A DNA stretch of 10,203 nucleotides, taken from positions 1 to 10,203 of the forward strand of contig CAMLOC010000064.1 of NCBI GenBank assembly GCA_946481465.1, given 5' to 3'. Both the position numbers and the translations under genes were made by a program. Source of the DNA: an uncultured Shinella sp. GTDB taxonomy: Bacteria; Pseudomonadota; Alphaproteobacteria; Rhizobiales; Rhizobiaceae. The notes beneath the pieces were generated by a model. The model did not search any database, had not been told where the DNA came from, and saw only the letters and a list, made by a program, of their open reading frames with translations. Of the stretch, positions 6,457 to 10,203 are shown one piece after another. Positions within the stretch are counted from its first letter, which is position 1, and each line of letters opens with the position of its first letter.

Positions 6457-7446
6457 ATGACGATCAACAGAAGAACATTCGGCACGCGCATGGCGGGTGT
6501 TGCCCTGGGACTGGCGCTTGCGCTGTCGAGCGTCGCGCTGCCGGCCCCTGCCGCGGCCGCGGGCTTTCCGGAAAAGTCCGTCACGCTGGTGATCTGGGCG
6601 GGTGCCGGGGGGGCGCTCGATACCTATGGCCGCAAGCTCGCCGAACTCCTGGAAAAGGAGTCTGGCTGGACGGTGAAGGTCGACAACCGGCCGGGCGGCA
6701 GCGGCGCGGTCGGCGTTTCGCAGATCATGACCCAGCCGGCGGACGGCTACCACATCCTCGTCTTCACGGGAACGCTGACCTTCGGCATCGCCCAGGGCCT
6801 CATTCCCTTCGAGCTCAAGGACTTCCGCATGCTGCGCGCCATGCAGTCGGAGCCGTCCTCGCTGGCCGTCCTGTCCGACAGCCCCTACACGTCGGTCGAC
6901 GACTTCGTGAAATACATGAAGGACAATCCGAGCGGGCTGAAGGTCGGCGGTCATGCGCCCGGCGGTTTCCACCAGTACATGCTCTACCAGCTGATGAAGG
7001 CGGGCGGCTTCGAGAGCGGCTGGATCCCGCATGATGCATCCGGCAAGGTCACGCTCGCCCTGCTCGGCAAGCATATCGACGCCGCGATGATGACGCCGTC
7101 GACCGGCCTGGCGCAGGTCAAGAACGGCGACATCAAGCTGCTCGGCATCTCCACCGACAAGCGCAGCGAATTCCTGCCCGACGTGCCGACCTTCAAGGAA
7201 CTGGGCTACGACATCGAGGGTGCGGTCTGGCGGGGCATCGCCGTGAAGGCGGGAACGCCGGACGACGTCGTCGAGAGCATCCAGGCCGCCGTGGACAAGG
7301 TCACGGCCTCCGCAGACTGGAAGAAGTTCCAGACCGAACAGTTCCAGGACAGCCCCGACTGGAAGGAGGAGGAGTTCACCAAGCGCGCGGAAAGCGATCT
7401 CGCCAACCAGCTCGAATTCCTCAAGGCGAATGGATACGCCCAATGA
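6457..7446 (+). CDS. tctC: Tripartite tricarboxylate transporter, periplasmic binding protein TctC (Bug family)
   Basis: Predicted 329 residues, typical for TctC/Bug proteins, which capture a carboxylated ligand in the periplasm and deliver it to TctAB. The signal peptide covers about residues 1-35 and ends P-A-A-A-A before GFPEKSV. It contains N-R-R-T-F-G, a partial twin-arginine motif, so Tat export is possible although Sec is common for the family. The mature protein shows family blocks: an A-G-A-G-G-A-L-D loop near residue 50, DNRPGGSGAVG, PADGYHIL and, late, LPDVPTFKELGYD. The start is fixed by GGAGGAG (6445-6451) five bases upstream. The stop overlaps the tctB start (ATGA, 7443-7446). 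Ligand specificity is unknown; related TctC proteins bind citrate, aromatic dicarboxylates such as terephthalate, and other acids. Confidence 0.94.
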   Translation: MTINRRTFGTRMAGVALGLALALSSVALPAPAAAAGFPEKSVTLVIWAGAGGALDTYGRKLAELLEKESGWTVKVDNRPGGSGAVGVSQIMTQPADGYHILVFTGTLTFGIAQGLIPFELKDFRMLRAMQSEPSSLAVLSDSPYTSVDDFVKYMKDNPSGLKVGGHAPGGFHQYMLYQLMKAGGFESGWIPHDASGKVTLALLGKHIDAAMMTPSTGLAQVKNGDIKLLGISTDKRSEFLPDVPTFKELGYDIEGAVWRGIAVKAGTPDDVVESIQAAVDKVTASADWKKFQTEQFQDSPDWKEEEFTKRAESDLANQLEFLKANGYAQ

Positions 7447-7949
7447 CCAACCAGGCTTCGGCTGTTCCGGGCTCGAACCTCTCCCCCGCACCGGGGGGAG
7501 AGGCGCCCCGCCGGCACTTCAGGCAGAACCTTGCGGCGGCCTGCGTCTGCCTGGCGTGGAATGCGGGCTTCCTCTTCATGAGCCTTGGGCTTCCGGCCGG
7601 TCATTCGCGCGGCGACGTCGGGCCTGGCTCGCTGCCCATGGAGGTGTCCGGCTTCGGTCTCGTCGTCTCGGCGGTCTATCTGGTGCAGGTGCTGCGCGGG
7701 GTCGATCTCGGCGGGTCGAGCGAGACGATCGACGTGGCGCGTGTGACCGGCCTGCTCGGTCTCTTCGTCGCCGTCGTCGTCAGCGCGAACTGGTTGGGGC
7801 TTGCCCTTTGCCTCGGCGTCGGCAGCGGCGTGGCGACGCTGCTCTTTCCCGGCGAGAAGCCGCTGGTGCGGGCGGTCGCGACGGGCGCCGGCTTCTGGCT
7901 GATCGCCTGGGGACTGTTCGGCAAGCTGCTGGAACTGCCGCTTCCCTGA
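7443..7949 (+). CDS. tctB: Tripartite tricarboxylate transporter, small membrane subunit TctB
   Basis: Predicted 168 residues with four membrane segments, at about residues 30-50, 62-84, 101-135 (possibly two short passes) and 143-163. This matches the poorly conserved small subunit TctB that partners TctA. Identification rests mainly on length, topology and position directly after tctC, with a 4-base ATGA overlap implying coupled translation. Gene order here is A, then C, then B, instead of the common C-B-A. The first 28 residues are polar and Pro/Gly-rich, and residues 12-21 are encoded by a perfect 10-bp inverted repeat (7478-7503), so this N-terminal tail looks like a repeat insertion rather than conserved protein. 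The next in-frame ATG lies inside the first membrane segment, so a shorter start is unlikely. Confidence 0.85.
   Translation: MTNQASAVPGSNLSPAPGGEAPRRHFRQNLAAACVCLAWNAGFLFMSLGLPAGHSRGDVGPGSLPMEVSGFGLVVSAVYLVQVLRGVDLGGSSETIDVARVTGLLGLFVAVVVSANWLGLALCLGVGSGVATLLFPGEKPLVRAVATGAGFWLIAWGLFGKLLELPLP
7478..7503. repeat. GC-rich inverted repeat inside the tctB coding sequence
   Basis: CCTCTCCCCC (7478-7487) faces GGGGGAGAGG (7494-7503) with a 6-base loop, a perfect 10-bp stem. It begins 35 bases after the tctB start and encodes residues 12-21. Its C/G-run composition differs from the surrounding coding sequence and resembles short mobile palindromes scattered between rhizobial genes. The mRNA hairpin could lower translation of tctB relative to tctC. 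Confidence 0.6.
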
Positions 7950-7956
7950 CCGGACG

Positions 7957-8003
7957 CGCTCCGGATTTACCACAATCCTCGACGTCGGAGCGGCACCGCT
8001 CCG
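7957..8003 (+). promoter_or_regulatory. Overlapping hairpins upstream of galD
   Basis: The heptamer CGCTCCG occurs at 7957-7963 and 7997-8003, and its complement CGGAGCG at 7986-7992. The middle copy can pair either with the first (long loop) or with the third (CGGAGCGG / CCGCTCCG, 8 bp, 2-base loop), so the two structures exclude each other. No T-run follows. It sits in the 89-base tctB-galD gap ahead of TATATA (8009-8014) and the galD RBS. It could be a degenerate RIME-type palindrome or an attenuator-like device; function is not established. Confidence 0.35.
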
Positions 8004-8038
8004 GCCGCATATATACCTGACCGATAGGAGTGACGGAC

Positions 8039-9106
8039 ATGACGGCGGATGGCATCCCCTGCATGATGATGAGAGGCGGCACGTCGAAGGGGGCCTATTT
8101 CCTCGCCGACGACCTGCCGTCGGACCCGGCGGAGCGTGACCGCCTCCTCCTGCGCGTCATGGGCTCGCCCGACCCCCGCCAGATCGACGGTATCGGCGGG
8201 GCGGATCCCCTGACCAGCAAGGTCGCGGTAGTGCGGCCCTCGGCGCGGCCGGGCTTCGACGTGGATTTCCTGTTCCTGCAGGTCTTCGTCGACCAGGCGC
8301 TCGTCAGCGATAGCCAGAACTGCGGCAATATCCTTGCCGGCGTCGGCGCCTTCGCCATCGAGCGCGGGCTGGTGACGGCCGGCGACGGCGAAACCGCCAT
8401 TCGCATCTACATGGAGAACACGGCGCAATCCGCCGTGGCGCGCATCCCCACGCGGGACGGCCGGCCCGTCTATGCCGGTGAGGCGCGCATCGACGGCGTG
8501 CCCGGCACCTCGGCGCCCGTCTACCTCGCGTTCACGGATGCCGCCGGCTCAAGCTGCGGTGCCCTGCTGCCGACCGGTTCGGCCGCGACGCAGATCGACG
8601 GCGTCACCTGCACGCTGATCGACAACGGCATGCCCGTCGTCGTGATGCGCGCTGAGGATTTCGGCCTCACGGGCTATGAGAGCCGTGCGGAACTGGAGGC
8701 GAACGAGGCCGCGAAGGCGCGCATCGAGCGCATCCGGCTTGCCGCCGGCCCCCTGATGAATCTCGGCGACGTCACCAGCAAGTCCGTGCCCAAGATGACG
8801 CTCGTCGCGCCCCCGACGGGGGGTGGCGCCATCGTGACGCGCAGCTTCATTCCCCACCGCGTTCATGCGTCCATCGGGGTTTTCGGCGCGCTCAGCGTGG
8901 CGACGGCCTGCATGTTCCCCGAAAGCCCCGCCGCCGCCCTCGCGAGGCTTCCGGAGGGAGACGCCAAGACCGTCGCCGTCGAGCATCCGACCGGCAACAT
9001 GGAAATCCTCCTGCGGCTCGACGCAAGCGCGCCGGGCGGCCTTGGGGAGTGCTCTTTCCTGCGCACGGCGCGCAAGCTCTTCGACGGCCGGGTGTTCGTG
9101 GATTAG
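8039..9106 (+). CDS. galD: 4-oxalomesaconate tautomerase (PrpF / GalD family)
   Basis: Predicted 355 residues, close to Pseudomonas GalD (about 361). GalD interconverts the keto and enol/isomer forms of 4-oxalomesaconate produced after ring opening, supplying the form that GalB hydrates. It has the two-lobed diaminopimelate-epimerase-like fold of the PrpF family. Recognisable blocks are C8 and MRGGTSKGAYF (11-21), GSPDPRQIDGIGGADPLTSK (42-61, with K61 a likely active-site lysine), DSQNCGN (91-97, C95) and, near the C-terminus, VPKMTLVAPP and IPHRVHASIGV. These match my recollection of GalD better than PrpF/AcnD-associated isomerases, and GalB and GalC nearby support it. AGGAG (8026-8030) lies 8 bases before the ATG at 8039; an in-frame GTG at 8030 overlaps that RBS and is rejected. 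Confidence 0.92.
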   Translation: MTADGIPCMMMRGGTSKGAYFLADDLPSDPAERDRLLLRVMGSPDPRQIDGIGGADPLTSKVAVVRPSARPGFDVDFLFLQVFVDQALVSDSQNCGNILAGVGAFAIERGLVTAGDGETAIRIYMENTAQSAVARIPTRDGRPVYAGEARIDGVPGTSAPVYLAFTDAAGSSCGALLPTGSAATQIDGVTCTLIDNGMPVVVMRAEDFGLTGYESRAELEANEAAKARIERIRLAAGPLMNLGDVTSKSVPKMTLVAPPTGGGAIVTRSFIPHRVHASIGVFGALSVATACMFPESPAAALARLPEGDAKTVAVEHPTGNMEILLRLDASAPGGLGECSFLRTARKLFDGRVFVD

Positions 9107-9218
9107 GTTCCCGGCCGGGAAGCGCGACGGCGTCCCGGATGAAGACGGTTCCGTTCCGCGCGGCAGGTGCCCTCCCGCCGGACCGGAATTTCATGACAGT
9201 AAAATTTTTTCGGTGCGA

Positions 9219-9245
9219 TTGAAGCGCGCGCACGGCTTGGATAAC
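9219..9245 (+). promoter_or_regulatory. Possible sigma-70-like promoter for the pheA-like gene
   Basis: TTGAAG (9219-9224) and GATAAC (9240-9245) are separated by 15 bases, each matching 4 of 6 consensus positions. They lie just downstream of the most AT-rich patch of the window (AAAATTTTTT at 9201-9210) in the 179-base gap after galD. If real, transcription would begin near 9252, leaving a normal leader only for the ATG at 9286 and not for the ATG at 9259. The prediction is by eye and weak. Confidence 0.3.
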
Positions 9246-9285
9246 CCTTTCGCAGGCAATGATGCCGAGAAGACAGGGTTCATGC

Positions 9286-10119
9286 ATGGACGCCACCATC
9301 GAGCCGCCGCCGATAGCCGGCATCCCGGGCATCGGGACCGTCGGCTATATCGGGCCGGAAGGGACATGGACGCATCAGGCGGCGCTGGATCTCTTCCGCG
9401 GCGGCGTCACGCTGCTGCCCTTCGCGGAGGGCCTGTTCGAGGCCTATGCGGCCGGCGCTGTCGATGCCATATGCGTTCCGGTCACCACGTCGCTGGTGGG
9501 CGCGACGCCCTATCTCGACGATGTCCTGGCGCTGGGCGATGTGACGATCATCGCCGAATATCCGAAAGTCCTCAGCTACAGCCTGATCGCCGGCAGGGAG
9601 GCGACGTTCGCCTCCATCCGCACGGTCATGGGGCACGCCGTCGCCCTGGAGGAGGTCGGTGCATGGATCGACGCGAACATGCCGGATGTCGAGCGCGAGA
9701 TCCGCGCCGGCGCGACGGCCTATGTCGCCGAGCAGAATTCCCCCTTGCTTGCGGCCTTCGGGCCGGGGCTGGGCGCCAGGCTCTTCGATCTCAAGGAACT
9801 GCGCACGGGCATAGAAGAGGGGCTTCACAACGTCACGCGATGGTGGGTCCTCGGAAGGGCGACGCCCGCGCCGACGGGCAACGACCGGACGACGCTCCAC
9901 CTGCGGGTGGACGAAGGGGCGCTGCATGCGATCCTCGCCGTTCTCGTCGGGGAGGGCCTGACCCTTCTCAACATCTACGAGCGGCCGACCGGCGAACGCC
10001 TCGATGCCCATCAATATGTCATCGACGTGGAGGGCCACGTCGTCTCCAACCCCGCCATCGCACGGCTGGCGAGTGTGGAAGGCTTGAGAGTGCTGGGCTC
10101 CTATGCGAGGCGATACTAG
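9286..10119 (+). CDS. Divergent prephenate dehydratase-like protein with ACT domain
   Basis: Predicted 277 residues, about the size of a monofunctional prephenate dehydratase. Residues about 18-190 follow the dehydratase domain: VGYIGPEGTWTHQAA (19-33), P65-V-T-T-S-L-V-G, G116-H-A-V-A-L-E-E, and H-N-V-T184-R185-W. Residues about 202-277 form an ACT domain with E-G-A-L (210-213) and Y-E-R-P (231-234) in place of the GALV and ESRP motifs that bind phenylalanine. Compared with the E. coli P-protein, the residues I align with N160, S208 and Q215 are T68, G116 and E123; only the TRF threonine (T184) is kept. Ordinary prephenate dehydratase activity is therefore doubtful. ATG 9286 is preferred (CAGGG at 9274-9278, 7 bases away); ATG 9259 or 9262 would add 8-9 residues and cannot be excluded. 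The stop TAG (10117-10119) lies within the terminal repeat. Its role beside the OMA genes is unknown. Confidence 0.85.
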   Translation: MDATIEPPPIAGIPGIGTVGYIGPEGTWTHQAALDLFRGGVTLLPFAEGLFEAYAAGAVDAICVPVTTSLVGATPYLDDVLALGDVTIIAEYPKVLSYSLIAGREATFASIRTVMGHAVALEEVGAWIDANMPDVEREIRAGATAYVAEQNSPLLAAFGPGLGARLFDLKELRTGIEEGLHNVTRWWVLGRATPAPTGNDRTTLHLRVDEGALHAILAVLVGEGLTLLNIYERPTGERLDAHQYVIDVEGHVVSNPAIARLASVEGLRVLGSYARRY

Positions 10120-10203
10120 AGCATTTCCGTCGAACTCCGGTTCACCAGAAATGCTCTAGATTCTTGTTTTTACCGCATTATCCAACGTCGAAGCGACCTC
10201 GCT
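10116..10203 (-). repeat. RIME-like palindromic element, copy 2 (inverted, cut by window end)
   Basis: The complement of 10116-10203 aligns to 6343-6430 with 79 of 88 bases identical by hand count. It retains the CTAGAGCATTTC / GAAATGCTCTAG arms, although the stem here has three mismatches nearer the loop. It also keeps the middle segment (here TTTTTACCGCATTATCC) and the start of the second palindrome (CGAAGCGACCTCGCT at 10189-10203), which is cut by the window edge. Orientation is opposite to copy 1. Its first bases contain the stop codon of the pheA-like gene. Confidence 0.85.

Noticed and set aside
6439..7491. 350-codon minus-strand open frame
   Set aside because: It is antisense to the confidently identified tctC and has no recognisable domain.
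9108..9121. TTCCCGGCCGGGAA after the galD stop as a terminator
   Set aside because: It is a perfect 14-base palindrome but allows only about a 5-bp stem with a 4-base loop and has no T-run; it may be chance in GC-rich DNA.
9210..9216. TCGGTGC upstream of the pheA-like gene as a second LysR site matching 2435-2441
   Set aside because: A single 7-base match is expected by chance in 10 kb of GC-rich sequence, and no partner half-site is present.
6324..10203. Composite transposon or integron bounded by the two repeats
   Set aside because: No transposase or integrase gene lies between them, the repeats are non-coding RIME-like palindromes, and no target-site duplication could be seen with the right end cut off.

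Overview
The window is GC-rich with alphaproteobacterial coding style. The intergenic repeats at 6324-6431 and 10116-10203 look like rhizobial RIME-type palindromic elements, so a Rhizobiales/Rhizobiaceae genome (Rhizobium, Agrobacterium, Ensifer or Shinella type) is the best guess. No rRNA, tRNA, CRISPR, transposase or phage genes were seen.

Layout: (1) 1-72 is the 3' end of an electron-transfer flavoprotein alpha subunit gene (etfA). (2) 245-1084 encodes a small exported protein of unknown function. (3) 1137-2363, minus strand, encodes an unusual LysR-type regulator of 408 residues that appears to carry two tandem winged-helix segments. (4) A divergent control region at about 2364-2474 holds nested inverted repeats. 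(5) A plus-strand catabolic block follows: galB-like 4-oxalomesaconate hydratase (2475-3209), galC-like 4-carboxy-4-hydroxy-2-oxoadipate aldolase (3206-3880), a DUF1932-type NAD(P) dehydrogenase (3927-4811) and the large membrane subunit tctA of a tripartite tricarboxylate transporter (4813-6327). (6) After a RIME-like element come tctC (binding protein, 6457-7446), tctB (small membrane subunit, 7443-7949) and galD-like 4-oxalomesaconate tautomerase (8039-9106). (7) Last is a divergent prephenate-dehydratase/ACT protein (9286-10119), which ends inside a second, inverted copy of the same repeat at the window edge.

How it works together (inference from family knowledge): GalD isomerises 4-oxalomesaconate (OMA), GalB hydrates it to 4-carboxy-4-hydroxy-2-oxoadipate (CHA), and GalC cleaves CHA to pyruvate and oxaloacetate. 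This is the lower half of the gallate / protocatechuate 4,5-cleavage route. No ring-cleavage dioxygenase is in the window, but a complete TctABC carboxylate importer is interleaved with the three enzymes. Either the upper pathway lies elsewhere or the locus takes up a ready-made polycarboxylate (OMA-, CHA- or pyrone-dicarboxylate-like) from outside. The double-HTH LysR protein is the likely local regulator.

The least explained parts are the dehydrogenase, the prephenate-dehydratase homologue that has lost most of the residues expected for prephenate chemistry, and the two inverted repeat copies whose ends supply the stop codons of tctA and the pheA-like gene.
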